A stretch of 64,000 nt of DNA from Blastobasis lacticolella. Taxonomy: Eukaryota > Arthropoda > Insecta > Lepidoptera > Blastobasidae. The translations under genes and the position numbers were made by a program. The stretch lies in contig LR990067.1 of assembly GCA_905147135.1 (NCBI GenBank), forward strand, positions 3,410,001-3,474,000. Direction: 5' to 3'. This document shows, one piece after another, positions 19,907-30,617 of this stretch. How positions within the stretch are numbered: position 1 is the stretch's first letter; each line of letters starts with the position of its first letter. Below the pieces are notes generated by a model that ran no database searches, was not told where the DNA came from, and saw nothing but the letters and a program-made list of their open reading frames with translations.

Positions 19907-22900
19907 ATGTTTGTTGCTGTATTGTGTATCTGCGTTGGGTTATATATCGATGTAAGTGACTTAATTTCGTTTATATTTAATAAAACGTATCTAACGGTTA
20001 GAGGAGTTATTTTTTGTAGTATAAAGGATTACGGGGCAGATTAACAACACACAGAGTGAAGTTTATACGAAACTTTACAGCTTGTATTTCATCGAAGGAC
20101 ACGGAAGGAAGTAAAGTTTGGATCCTAGACCACAGACTAGAGAGATTGGTTTTTGTAGAGGAAAATGTCTATATTCCAACATTTTTAATATGTTATCTTT
20201 TCGGAGCGTCGCTCGGTGGCCTGGTTGTATAAATATCCGACCGGCCGTGTACCAATGACCCTTTTTTGAGTATTATACATTAGTTGAATATTAGTTTAAG
20301 AGCATTGTAAAAAAATGAAAATCTGTTGGTAAACTAAATAAATAAAAACTAACCGATACTCTTACGGTGGTCAAAATCTTTGTTAGAAAATTCAGTTTGA
20401 CACTCCTGCGTTATGGTATGGTACTGACAGAAACACTTTTGCGACACGCTTCATACTTTTTTTGCACATGCTGAGTGGGTACCATTTACGCTGGCCGCCG
20501 CGGCACCGACAGTGGCATAGAGGCTACGTTTTGTTTTAAATATTTTAAGTGTTAATGTTTCCGTTGTCTGTAATTGTAACTGCTATTGTGTCGTGATGTG
20601 CCATTATACATTTTTAAGAGATACTTATGTTAATAAAGAAATTTATTTTGTTTCAAAGAAGTTCTATTGCGAGCAATTAATAATGTTATTGTTTTATCCA
20701 GGTGAATTGATCTTGAAAACTTGATTTATTTAACACAAGTTGTGAGTCAGCGAGAAACCTTATACTCAAGTATTACTTCGACACGTTGTAGGATCTATTC
20801 AAACCATATTATTAAATTACCCATTCTTGCATTCTTTCGAATGTTGTAGGTATATTTCAGTTTAAATTTAAAATTGTAAAGTTTTAGAGACTGTTCTTTA
20901 ATCCACTGTGTTATCTTTTAGTCAGTATTATTTTATATTGTAATTATCGATGTTGGCTTACCTAAAAAAAATGAAAATGTCAATTTTTTAAATTTGCATT
21001 TGGCGCGATATACTGAATAAAAAGTAATATTGTAGCCTAGTTGCTGCCTTTTCAGGTCAAAGTCTGTTTCTTAAATATTTATAAATTCAACCTGCGCCGC
21101 AAAATAATTGTTCACTCGAAACACTTGCTGGTAAGAAATATCTGCCTGCGAAACTTGACAATATTATAAATTCGCTTCGACGGACGCCCCATCAGCTTTT
21201 TTATACCACTAAGGTGGCAAACAATCTTACGGCTCGCCTGATGGTAAGTCACCGCAGCCTATGGACCTTTGCAATACCAGGGGCATCACCTACGCGTTGC
21301 CGCAACCCCGAAAAAACCTTTTCACCCCTTTCTTGAAGAACTTCATTTGAGACCTTTTCATATTCAGGACAGCTATATTTATTTCACATCTGCATCCGTA
21401 AAAGAATCGCAATAATTTATGCGGAAGTGGACGCGTATGCAGATGTCTAAATTATGTTTCAAATTTGCGGATGCGGATGCGAATATTCGCAACACCTACA
21501 TAATAATTCTCACTACGCAGTCGGTATTTTGCAGGAATCAACTGCGAGTCCCATTCAAATTGGGTGTCACTCCGAAGAATTTATTTCCGAAAAAACTTTG
21601 AAGTTCGACGGCGAAGTTAAAGCTAAGGGAGCAGTGACCTTGGTCGGTCATTTTGGATTAGGATGTAAGTGTTTATTAGCAGACAGACACCTCTCGTCAG
21701 TGGGAGAACCGGGGATCTGGAGTAGTACCGCCTATATCCGATTGTACGCCGCCATTTTGAAGCAATTGAGTTTAAACCAATCGCAGCAAGACAGCTCTGG
21801 CTCTAGCTTGCTAGATTTGTCCACGCTCAATGAGGAGTTTTCCAATAGGTATTTAAGGCATTCCTAACCACTCACTAGATGGCGCCCCGACAATTTTGGT
21901 AATTGATAATCGCTTGAAATAGGTTCTTAGCAAACAGGATATAAACCCTGAGTACGTTGTATTGGATAATATTATATTTGTCAATAGTTTTCAACCATTT
22001 TAGAGGTTGTTATAATAATGGAACATAGTGCCAACTCTTATAAATATTTCTTTTGACACTTCGTTCAACCTTTAACAGTTATGTTTAAATTAATAAACAT
22101 TTTATTTTTAAGTTTAGTATTAGTTGGCTGCATGAAATCACTGCCACCATCATACAGATTTAAAGAAGATTACCAAAATTGTAGGAGCGCCATCTATTGA
22201 TGATTTTTGAAACAAACTATCAATACCTACTGGAAAACTCCTCATTGAGTTTAAACCAATCGCAGCAAGACAGCTTTGGCTCTAGCTTGCTAGATTTGTC
22301 CACGCTCAATTGAATCAAGATGGCGGCATACGTTCGGAGATCGGCGGTACGGCTGCGAGTCCGATCCGAAAAATGGCGGCCGACTCGATATGCAGCCAGT
22401 GGGTTCTTTGTAAAATGGTTACATTCCGATGGACAGAGAAATATACAGACCTTTACATATCAAAATCAATAATTATAATGCTTTGAAAATGTTGTCGTCA
22501 GATGTCACTTGAGAATCTTTTGTGAAACGATTAGCCAAAGCTATCTCTGATAGAATTGGCTAATTGGTTTGCTTGACAAAAATTTATTGCTATACAGAGT
22601 GACATCTGACTAATATATCTACTAACTTGACATTATTATTATTATTATTTGATTGATATTTTAATATGCAACTAATTGATTATTTTTTTATTTAGGGAAA
22701 AAATTTGTACTCTTAATTAAATACTTAAGTTATGACATAATGTAAATAATGCATGCTCTCTCTCACTTTGTTTGCAATGCCCTTACAGGGTGTCACATGT
22801 AAGTACTTTATAACATTGTGAAATCTTTTAAAAACTGTGATACGCAATAAATGAAAATGAAATGAAAATGAATAATAATTCATTTTATGAACGGCGGAAG

Positions 22901-25229
22901 CTCGTCGAACAGGCCTTTTGCTGCTGAATTTAGCCAAAAGTAGCCAGTTAACCCAAGGCTGACGAGTGCTAGCGAGCTGATGCACACATTTTATAATCAG
23001 CCGTAAGGAACAACTGACTGACGAGACGCATTTACAGTCAACCCGCCTATGTTAGTTTTTCGTTAGTTGAAATCAACTCATCTGTGAATTGACATTTGCC
23101 ACCACCAAAGAAGTTAAATATAGGGGCATAGGAGCGTACTCACAGCTGAAGTCACAATCTACATTTTGTTTCCTTTTTTAAAGGTACATTACAGAATATC
23201 GCAGCTAAATAATACTCCTTTAAATAGTATTGTGTTTCTGCCGGTGAGTAAGGTTTCCAGTGCTCCATGGGGTGGGGATTTGGGGAACCGTGGCTTTGGC
23301 AGTGGAGTGGCATTTGCTTTTTGCTGCCAGAGCAACGTGTTATAGAGGTGGGCAACGCATTAGCGATACTCTTGGTGTTGCTAATGTCTATAGGCAGTGG
23401 TGACCACTTTCCATCAGGTGGCCCGCTTGCCTGTTTGCCTACCGCATGACATAAAAAAAAAAAAAAAACATAGAGGTCCAAAAGGCTGGAGGTGAGGACG
23501 TAAGCCTCAGGGATACGTAGGAAATAGGTGCCTGAACCTGCCGGTATCAGGAAAGGGGCCTCGTGGGCGACCTAATTGACATCGGTTCTTGGGTCGGATG
23601 CGAGAGCCAACGGCTTACGACGCGAGGATGACGAAGATTGGGCGAAGTGGAAGAGAATGAGTAGGAAAGCGGACCCTGGCAGAAGCCGGGATAAGCGCCA
23701 GGATGATGATGATAATGTGTCCAAAAGGGACGGCTTTAAGTTGTCAAATACCCCTCCACAAATACCCTCTACTGCTATTGCCAATTTGGTGGACTTGGTT
23801 ACCTAATGTTCTAGCTTCTTGTATGACATTGAGTCATTGTGTAGAGTCATGGCAGAGTGGCAGTGTACATTCTCCTATAGGTCGAGGCTCCATCTATGCT
23901 CTTGAGATTAAAAGATTTAGCTTTTTTTATATTTATGTTAGTTTTGAAGTTATTTTATTCATAAGTATTTGTAACATTATTTGCAGCAAACGGCCTGAAC
24001 TCCGTGACATCGTACACAACGCTGCCCAAGACATCAACACCATCAATACCAGATGCTATAAACCCATCCATAACCCTCACATCTGAATCACCAGACCTTG
24101 GATTCACGCCATTCATCTCCCTTACTTTCTTACCGTCTGTGGTCACTCCGTATGCAGCTAAGCAATCAAGTTCTGAATTCTCAAACTTTCTTGAAGCAAT
24201 ACCTCCGTCTTCGGGAATTCTATGTCCTGCTAGACCGATGTCTTCAGGAATCCCATCTCCTGCTAGACCGATGTCTTCAGGAATCCCATCTCCTGCTGTA
24301 CCGATGTCTTCAGGAATTCTATCTTCTGTAATTAATGTGCCTGAAAATATTAGAGCTTCTACTAAAGATAATTCGATACCGTTTTCTGGATACGTGAAAG
24401 CTTCAGGGACAGCTTCCATTAAAGCTGATTTCAGACGTGGAGAGGATAAATCGTGAGTAGCGTAATCTTTATTCTCAATCATTCAATCTGTATGTAAAAC
24501 ATGGTGTCTAGTATAACACATATAGCTAAGTATACTTAAGTTGATTAAAATAATAATCTTTGCGTCAACATCCTGGTTGTGCTGTCGTACAAGTAGGCCT
24601 GGGGCCTGCCTTGGCCATGATCCAGGATTTGACAGATCAGATAATGACAGTGGAGTGACTGTCATCTGACCTCCGTGACCCTGCTACCAGGGGAACCAGA
24701 CAAGATTGGATCATGGTTACGCATTCAGTCGCCTGAATTAGCAGGTTTCATCACCCTCGCCGTAAGAGCATCGGTTAGAATTCAACTAATGTACATAACT
24801 CAGAAAAGAGTCATTGGTATTGAACCAGTATCTCTGTCTTACGAGTCTGATACCTTAACCTCTCTTCTATCGACGCTCCCTACGTCTTATTTATTATTAA
24901 TTATTTTTTAAACTTTCAGATGGAAGTATCTACTAAACAGGCGTGGTCACGGAATACCAGATGCAGCTAGTTCCCTTATTAATATAGATAATCTAAATGG
25001 TCATCATATGTACGAGGATACTTATTCTAGACCTTATAACTAGCAAGATTCAGCCTATTTTAATTGGTATAATGGGGAAACTTCAAGTCCAATTCATAAT
25101 ATTGATGGCGTTTATGATGAAGAAAAATTGGCACCATATTCATATTATTACGATGTGCCATATTATTATGATACTTATTCGAGTTATCTAGCATCCCTAA
25201 TACAAACGTTGCTTAGTTTGGATGTTTAG
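19907..25229 (+). CDS. Gene D: four-exon secreted protein, chorion-like exon 2, in-frame TAG in exon 4
   Basis: Exons are 19907-19951 (MFVAVLCICVGLYID, donor GTAAGT, phase 0), 21535-21664 (acceptor TTTTGCAG, donor GTAAGT, phase 1), 23987-24452 (acceptor ATTTGCAG, donor GTGAGT, phase 2) and 24920-25229 (acceptor CTTTCAG, ending TAG). All phases agree, which supports one gene. Exon 2 gives a 43-residue beta-type stretch with glycines every six residues (DGEVKAKGAVTLVG), like the core of chorion proteins. Exon 3 is Ser/Pro/Thr-rich with a 33-bp tandem repeat (SSGIPSPARPM type, 24206-24326). Exon 4 is Tyr- and Asp-rich near its end (SYYYDVPYYYDTYSSYL). TAG at 25041-25043 (codon 255) interrupts exon 4, but 61 clearly coding-like codons follow in frame. 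It is either a recent null allele, a sequence error or readthrough. Large introns contain MITEs and LINE pieces. Confidence 0.6.
20020..21190. other. Intron 1 of gene D: AT-rich, few features
   Basis: A SINE2 head remnant (about 20206-20370) is the only recognisable element. The rest shows no open frame or repeat I can name. Confidence 0.4.
21196..21345 (-). mobile_element. LINE 3' end fragment in gene D intron 1
   Basis: A 3' UTR copy (GGTGGCAAACAATCTTACGG ... GGGGCATCACC) of the 1640-1955 family in minus orientation. Confidence 0.65.
21831..22257 (+). mobile_element. Micro-ORF MITE, copy 1
   Basis: About 425 bp with terminal inverted repeats (TGAGGAGTTTTCCAATAGGT at left; the reverse complement, ending AAAACTCCTCA, at right). 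It carries an internal 39-codon open frame at 22081-22200. Other copies are at 25319-25735 (-) and 55649-56053 (+), with a partial one at about 25790-25990. It lies in intron 2 of gene D. Confidence 0.75.
22081..22200 (+). CDS. 39-aa open frame inside mobile element (copy 1)
   Basis: Starts MFKLINILFLSLVLVGC and continues MKSLPPSYRFK to ...SAIY, then TGA. It has a hydrophobic N-terminal half like a signal peptide or membrane anchor and a short polar tail with two Cys. The same frame is intact at 55887-56006 (three amino-acid and two silent differences) but broken by TAA in the copy at 25319-25735. It may be a captured first exon of a secreted-peptide gene. Function unknown. Confidence 0.35.
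   Translation: MFKLINILFLSLVLVGCMKSLPPSYRFKEDYQNCRSAIY
22380..23150. other. Gene D intron 2 sequence without recognised content
   Basis: AT-rich DNA with an (ATT)n run near 22632-22650 and an AATGAAAATG repeat near 22850-22870. No gene signature was seen. Confidence 0.4.
23180..23465 (+). mobile_element. LINE 3' end fragment (GDHFPSG family)
   Basis: The plus strand matches 57820-58045 and the reverse of 40825-41175: GGTGGGCAACGCATTAGCGA, then CTATAGGCAGTGGTGACCAC, CATCAGGTGGCCCG and a long A-run at 23452-23470. Confidence 0.7.
23480..23725 (+). mobile_element. LINE 3' end with (GAT)n tail
   Basis: The stretch ends CGCCAGGATGATGATGATAA, the same type of GAT-repeat tail as SINE1 and SINE2. 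It is probably the 3' end of an RTE-like element. Its open frame on the plus strand shows no intact domain. Confidence 0.5.
24556..24878 (-). mobile_element. SINE2 copy in intron 3 of gene D
   Basis: A nearly complete minus-strand element. The tail-side end has GTCAACATCCTGGTTGTGCT near 24562; the head is near 24820-24878 with a degraded B box. Confidence 0.7.
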
Positions 25230-25318
25230 TTTTCCTAAATACAACAGAAATTATAAATGAAAAGAAATATAACCTTATTTTGACGTAGAAAGGTAACGTT
25301 TATTTATACATGTATTCT

Positions 25319-25735
25319 AATGAGCAATTTTACAATAGGTATCTAAAGCTTTCCTAATCACTCGCTAGATGGCGCCCCAACAATTTTGGAAATCTTTTTA
25401 TAATCTGTATGATGGTGGCAGTGATTTCATGCAGCCAACTAATACTAAACTTTAAAATAAAATGTTTATTAATATAAACATAACTGTTAAAGGTTGAACG
25501 AAATGTATAAAAATAAATATTTATTGAAGTTGGCACTATGTTCCATTATTATTACAACCTCTAAAATGGTTGAAAACTATTGACAAATACAATATTATCC
25601 AATACAACGTACCCAGTGTTTATATCCTGTTTGCTATGAACCTAATTTAAGCGATTATCAATTACCAAAATTGTCGGGGCGCCATCTAGTGAGTGGTTAG
25701 GAATGCTTTAGATACCTATTGGAAAACTGCTCATT
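25319..25735 (-). mobile_element. Micro-ORF MITE, copy 2
   Basis: A minus-strand copy with terminal repeats (GAGCAATTTTACAATAGGTA and its complement ending GGAAAACTGCTCA). Its version of the 39-codon frame is interrupted by an in-frame TAA, so it is not translatable as in copies 1 and 3. It starts 90 bp downstream of the stop of gene D. Confidence 0.7.
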
Positions 25736-25784
25736 GAAACCGGGTGTTAGTCCGATCGTTTCATGGACACTAGAATCCAGAATG

Positions 25785-25992
25785 ATCGTAATTCAAATAC
25801 AAAAGATTTGATTAGAGGTTTGAACATAGTGCCTACCTTGGAAAGCTATATTTACATTAATAAACTGTTTATTTTTAAGTTAATATTAGCACAATCATAT
25901 AGATAAAAAAAAGCCAATGTAGTGGGAGTGCCATCTATTGATGCTTTTTGCAACCAACTGACAATACCTACTGTAATACTCCTCATTACTAA
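25785..25992 (+). mobile_element. Micro-ORF MITE, partial copy
   Basis: The 3' half is recognisable: GAACATAGTGCC, AATAAACTG..TTTTTAAGTT, GTGCCATCTATTGATGCTTT and CAATACCTACTGTAATACTCC. It is heavily diverged and the micro-ORF is lost. Confidence 0.6.
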
Positions 25993-26191
25993 ACAGTTCG
26001 CTCAAACAATGGGCCCCAGTCTTGGTCAATCTCACTTCACCAACGATATGAGGATTGAGGAGGTACGTTTGCAGTACTGGAGTTCGACTAGCCTCAAAGT
26101 ATGAAATGGTCACAAAATTGTTTTAATATAAGCAGTGACAAACGAGCAGATAGCCCACCTGATGGTAAGCGGCAACTGTCGCCCATTAAAT

Positions 26192-26451
26192 CTCATCATC
26201 ACAGCCCATAACAGTCCACTGCAGGACTTAGGACCTCTCCCAGAAAAAGGGAGGGTTTTCCAAAATCTCCACGCTTGGCAGGCGGGTTGGAGATCGCAGT
26301 GTTATAATATAACAATGGAAAATGCTGCTGCCCATTTTCCAGTCTACGGAGGCGCTTAGATCTTTTGCCTCGAAAACATAAGTCGCCTTGTATGACACCC
26401 ACGAGTGTAAGGGGTTGGTGCTATTCTACTCTGCCGGACACCACACGGCCA
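26192..26451 (-). mobile_element. SINE1 copy 5
   Basis: A full-length minus-strand copy, from TCATCATCACAGCCC at the left to GCCGGACACCACACGGCC at the right. Confidence 0.8.
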
Positions 26452-26699
26452 TAAAATCTACAATTCATGCATTGTTGCAGGCAACAAAAATGTGCAATGT
26501 GGCGCTTACGGGATGTTGTAATAATACACAATGTATCAGGTTTCGATGTATAATGAATCAAATTACATAAATACTCTAAGTGCGGCGTCAGGTGTGGGCT
26601 ACACACTACAAATGCAGATACCGTAGGTGCGTTGTCTGCGTGAGGACTGATATGATATACCTTATGCCTGTAATTGCGCTGGCTACCTTAAATAAATAA

Positions 26700-26952
26700 A
26701 AAAAAAAAAATTCGTGGACAAATTCACACAGCGCCATCTAGCCCCAAACTACGCAAAGCTTGCACTATGGGTGCTAGATAACTGATATACTATTTAAATA
26801 CTTTTTTTTTTAAATTTTTATTATACATGGAACACCCAGACCCGTCACAGAAATTAAAATTCATAATTTCAATTTCTGCCCGGCCGGGAATCGAACCCGG
26901 GATCTCTTGCGTGGCAGACCGGCATGTTGACCATTGAACCACTCAGGTCGTC
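26700..26952 (-). mobile_element. SINE3 (tRNA-Gly-derived), full length
   Basis: On the minus strand the head reads GACGACCTGAGTGGTTCAAT...CTGCCACGCAAGAG...GGGTTCGATTCCCGGCC, closely resembling tRNA-Gly(GCC). The body ends in CTAGCACCCATAGTGCAAGC and GATGGCGCTGTGTGAATTTG. The poor acceptor-stem match and the dispersed copies argue against a working tRNA gene. Confidence 0.75.
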
Positions 26953-27094
26953 AATCCCTTAAAACCTTAAAACGTCGTTAAAACCTTATCCTTCAAAGAT
27001 AGATAAGGCGGTAGTACTCTGCCAGGTGGACTTCTCAGGCTTAACAGAGTCCTACCACCTGATACACCCTGATACCTAGTCTCATTTTAGCTAT

Positions 27095-27325
27095 ATACTC
27101 TGCTCTTACGGTGAGGGAAAACATCGTAACGAAACCTGCACATTCAGGCGACTGCATGTGTAACCATGATCCAATCTGGTCAGGTTCCCCTGGTAGCAGG
27201 GTCACGGAGGTCAGATGCCAGTTGCTCCACTGTAATTACTTGATCGGCCAAATTCTGGATCATGGTCGAGGCGGACCCCGGGCCCTCGTGCGCAAGAGCA
27301 TATCATTAACGCCAAGATGATGATG
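27095..27325 (+). mobile_element. SINE2 3' part
   Basis: Starts in the body (CTCTTACGGTGAGGGAAAAC) and runs to ATTAACGCCAAGATGATGAT. The tRNA-like head is missing. Confidence 0.75.
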
Positions 27326-27472
27326 TTTGCAGTCCGCTGTACCTAAGATTAGAGACATTACAAATATCTTATCATGCCTTATCTCTTCTTACACAAGAGC
27401 TTTCTAGATGCCAGTAATCTCACGTATTGATCACAAATCCGATTGTAGATAAAAGAATTGCACGTAAGTATG

Positions 27473-27480
27473 TATAAAAG
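27473..27480 (+). promoter_or_regulatory. TATA box of chorion gene E
   Basis: TATAAAAG, 122 bp upstream of the ATG at 27602. A start site about 30 bp downstream would give a 5' UTR of about 95 nt. No second gene is seen diverging from this promoter, unlike the paired divergent A/B chorion genes of silkmoths. Confidence 0.6.
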
Positions 27481-27601
27481 ACACGACCACATTTTACATT
27501 AATTAATATATCCGTTGTAGGTGCTTTTGAGAGGACTAGCCCTGTGACGATTTATATCTCTTTAATTAATTTAAAATTTTGTAGTGTCTTAAAAACTAAA
27601 C

Positions 27602-30238
27602 ATGATTTGGATTTCGTCTGTCGTGTTCGCTGTTGTATTTCAGGTGAGTTTTGTTGTGTTGCGGTTGTTGTAATTTAAAGTAGCAATAATTAAAAAGTAA
27701 AATTCACATCCATTTATAACAATACCAAATAAAACTTGGAAATTAATCAAAATATGCAATACGTAATAAATAAAAAATGTCAAATTCAAATTAATTTGTC
27801 AATTAAATAATAATATGAATGTCAGTTTATAATTTACAATATCAAACTCTTATTTCGTCCAAAAAACTGTTCATGTAGGAAAAGGTTGATGAAAGTGTAA
27901 GGGCGTACTGAAAACCAGCGCCATAGCTCCAGCCATGGCACACGCTGAGTGTGACCCCTTTGCACGTCTTCCCATGGCACGGGTAGCGATACATTATGGT
28001 TATACTGTCACTGTTTCTTTTTTTTATATTTGAATGTACCTATCGTGTTATGGGTTTATGTGTAATAAACGTTATTTATTTGATGACCTGAGTGGTTCAA
28101 TGGTCAACGTGTGCCACGCAAGAGGTCCCGGGTTCGATTCCCGGCCTGGCAGAAATTGAAATGATAAATTTTAATTTCTGTTACGGATCTGGGTGTTCTA
28201 TGTATAAGTATGTATTTAAAAATAAAATATGTAAGTAGTATATCAGTTATCTAGCACCCATAGTACAAGCTTTGATTAGTTTGTTAATATAATATAGTTG
28301 TTTGCTTAATATTTATTCGTTTATTATTCATTTAATTTATTAAGTATAACTAAGTGATTATATTCTCTTGTGTGGAAGAAGCGAGAGAAATCTGTCAGGA
28401 CCATAGTAACCGGAACGATGCGGTCTCTTATTATTCTTATTCCCGAGTGACATAGCCTACTTTTTACCCCGGCAAAATAATAGGGTCCCGCGGGAAATGT
28501 GAATGTGTACAGAGATACGAACTGCGTGCGGGTGAGAGCCGCTGGGAACGGTTCATCATCATCACAGCCCGTAAGAGTCCACTGCAAGACTTAGGGCCTC
28601 TCCCACGAAAGGGGAGGTTATTGCCATAATCTCCACGCTTGGCAGGCGGGTTGGAGATCGCAGTGTTTAAATAATACAATGGAAAATGCTGCTGCCCATT
28701 ATCCAGACTACGGAGACTCTTGATCTTTTGCCTCGAAAACATTAGTCGCCTTGTACGACACCCATGAGCGTAAGGGGTTGGTGCTATTCTACTCTGCCGG
28801 ACACCACACGGCCAAACCGGAACGGTTAGCTTTTTTATATTTCCCCCAACCTAAATGCATGAATCGTAGATGTTATGGGCGACAGTTACCGCTTACCATC
28901 AGGTGGGCTGTCTGCTAGTTTGTTACTGAGTAGAAAAAAAAAATTCTATGCGATGTCCAATTAGTCTGCCATGCGCGAAAATTATGTTGCACCTCTCCAT
29001 TAATGTGGAGGTGGCTCAAATACCAGCTGTTCTATTATCATAGATAATATATAAACGGGACTCACACACGATGTACCTTTTCGATTTGTTTTCCTGACGT
29101 ATCGATAGGTAGGTGCCGCGGGAAAATGACACTTCTTTCTAGAAAAGTTTCATGCAGTCCCACTGGAACTGTCTACCTCAACGCCTCACTGAGATTTTCC
29201 CAAATGAGTAGGTGCAACGTCAAGAATTTCCTAAAGAAGTGTGTAAAAAGTATGCAACACTTTAGTGCCCTTACTATATCGAAAACGTCCCTAAGCAATG
29301 GTAACTGCTTACCATCCGGCGGGCCGTAAGCTGTGTTTGCCACCTAAGTAGAATAAGGGCCGATTTTTCAATCCTCAGTTAAATATTATCTTCCCAATAA
29401 AGTAATATACTGCCAAATTAAAACAATATGTAATCCTTTACTTATATATGAAAAAATGATACCATTTTAGTCGCTTAATAACTTATCAGACTGATATGTT
29501 TTATCTGAGGATTGAAAAATCGGGCTCAATAAAATAAAAATGGTCTGAGTCTCAAGTCACTACTCGTAGTTTGATCTAAATATTTGTACTAATAACAAAA
29601 ATAACCGTATTCCTCATTCTTTACAGCTAACTACATCCCAAATACTGGGCCCACGGCAATACCAGTCACAAATACCATCACAACTGTCAAACTACGGCGG
29701 AAATCTCATCAGAAGCAACTGTGGAAGCAATGGAATTAACAATATACCTAGTACCAGCTACGCAAATAGCTTTGGCAACTTAGCAACTGCCAACATTGCC
29801 AACGGCTTTGGCAACTACGGAAACAATCCCAACATAATATCTGCTAGTAACCGCTTCTCAAATAACATGATGCCAAACAGTCTATCAAGCAGATACATAT
29901 CAAACAGCAACTCTAGATTCTCCAACAACCTGCCAAACATACTAAGCGTGCCAAACGGTGTATCATCGACCACGTTATCCGCCAGTCCCCTGCCAAGCGC
30001 TCTGGCAAACTACGCTTCAGTGTTTGGCAACAATGGCCAGTTCAGTTTGGCATCTGGCTCGCCTAACTCCCCGCCGTATGGGCTGCAGATCTTCTCTGAC
30101 GCTCTGCAAGTGGGTGGCAATGTCGCTGTGAACGGTATGATGCCAATCTCCGGGATGGTTGGCGTGAACGGCCAAGTGCCAACCGAGGGACTGGCATCTG
30201 CCAACTACGGGTGCGGGAGGGATGTGGTGTACGTTTAG
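27602..30238 (+). CDS. Gene E: chorion superfamily protein, B-class-like (217 aa)
   Basis: Exon 1 (27602-27643) encodes MIWISSVVFAVVFQ and ends CAG|GTGAGT. Exon 2 (29627-30238) follows TTCTTTACAG in phase 0 and ends TAG; ATTAAA lies at 30259. Residues 15-160 are an Asn/Ser/Gly-rich arm (NSFGNLATANIANGFGNYG and similar). From about residue 162 comes the conserved chorion central domain: PPYGLQIFSD, VGGNVAVNGMMPISG, and the hallmark end PTEGLASANYGCG. That order (SPxGL..., glycines every six residues, final YGCG) is what B-class silkmoth chorion proteins show. The usual Gly/Tyr/Leu or Cys-rich arms are missing and the C-terminal arm is only six residues, so this is an atypical, Cys-poor (two Cys) member. 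The role is a structural protein secreted by follicle cells into the eggshell. The 2-kb intron in the signal peptide region contains a SINE3 and a SINE1. Confidence 0.8.
28083..28275 (+). mobile_element. SINE3 copy in intron of gene E
   Basis: A clean plus-strand copy: tRNA-Gly-like head GACCTGAGTGGTTCAATGGT through GGGTTCGATTCCCGGCC, then CAGAAATTGAAAT and a body to CCATAGTACAAGCTTTG. Confidence 0.75.
28553..28814 (-). mobile_element. SINE1 copy 6, in intron of gene E
   Basis: A full-length minus-strand copy, TCATCATCATCACAGCCCG to GGACACCACACGGCCA. Confidence 0.8.
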
Positions 30239-30395
30239 CGTTGTGTATTTGTAAATCCATTAAATGTTTTACTTTTCCTAAACACGTTTTTAATTTCGCT
30301 TGTGTTATTAAGCATGTTTCAATACAAAAAGACAAAACAATTAGTGAAACCTGCACATTCAGGCTACTGAAGGTAAAACCATGTTCCAACCTGCG

Positions 30396-30564
30396 GGGCT
30401 ATTGGCTAACTCAGTTGACAACTGTATTTGACACTAAATAATTCTACACCACGTCATCTACGTTGAAAACTGGCAATAGCGTCTACCAAATTAGTACCAA
30501 ATTAGAGTAGTGTCAGATTTTTTAGTGTCAAATTCAGTTGTCCACTGAGATAGCCGATAGGCCC
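30396..30564. mobile_element. Short MITE with long terminal inverted repeats
   Basis: About 170 bp whose ends (GGGCTATTGGCTAACTCAGT at left, CACTGAGATAGCCGATAGGC at right) form imperfect inverted repeats of about 38 bp. The same element is present twice in tandem at 54626-54954 in the opposite orientation. It is non-coding. Confidence 0.7.
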
Positions 30565-30617
30565 TCTGGTCAGGTTCCCTTGGTAGCAGGGTCACAAAAA
30601 TCACATATATGGGCGGG

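Larger units (their letters stand above)
21721..22357. mobile_element. Inverted-repeat element carrying CCAAT and AAGATGGCGGC motifs, split by a MITE
   Basis: The left end (GTACCGCC..., 21726-21770) and right end (...GGCGGTAC, 22308-22353) are imperfect inverted repeats. Between them a 65-bp block beginning TGAGTTTAAACCAATCGCAG occurs twice (21767-21831 and 22247-22310), one copy on each side of the MITE at 21831-22257. Related ends flank the start of the GPCR gene (51488-51545 and 51965-52012). The right end contains CAAGATGGCGGC, which reads as a start codon with a basic, Arg-rich peptide. Confidence 0.6.

Noticed and set aside
21454..21867. One continuous 137-codon frame covering D exon 2 and beyond
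   Set aside because: Past the donor at 21664 the frame runs into a dispersed repeat (from about 21721), while splicing at 21664 gives a phase-consistent join to 23987. The extension is treated as intron, though read-through is noted as an alternative.
23955..24482. Minus-strand 175-codon frame opposite D exon 3
   Set aside because: It is the antisense shadow of a low-complexity Ser/Pro-repeat exon. It has no splice-site support on the minus strand, whereas the plus strand has an acceptor and donor in matching phases.
26880..26950. tRNA-Gly-like sequence (minus strand), also at 28083 and 53665
   Set aside because: It has good A and B boxes but a mismatched acceptor stem, and each copy continues into the same SINE3 body, so these are SINE heads, not tRNA genes.
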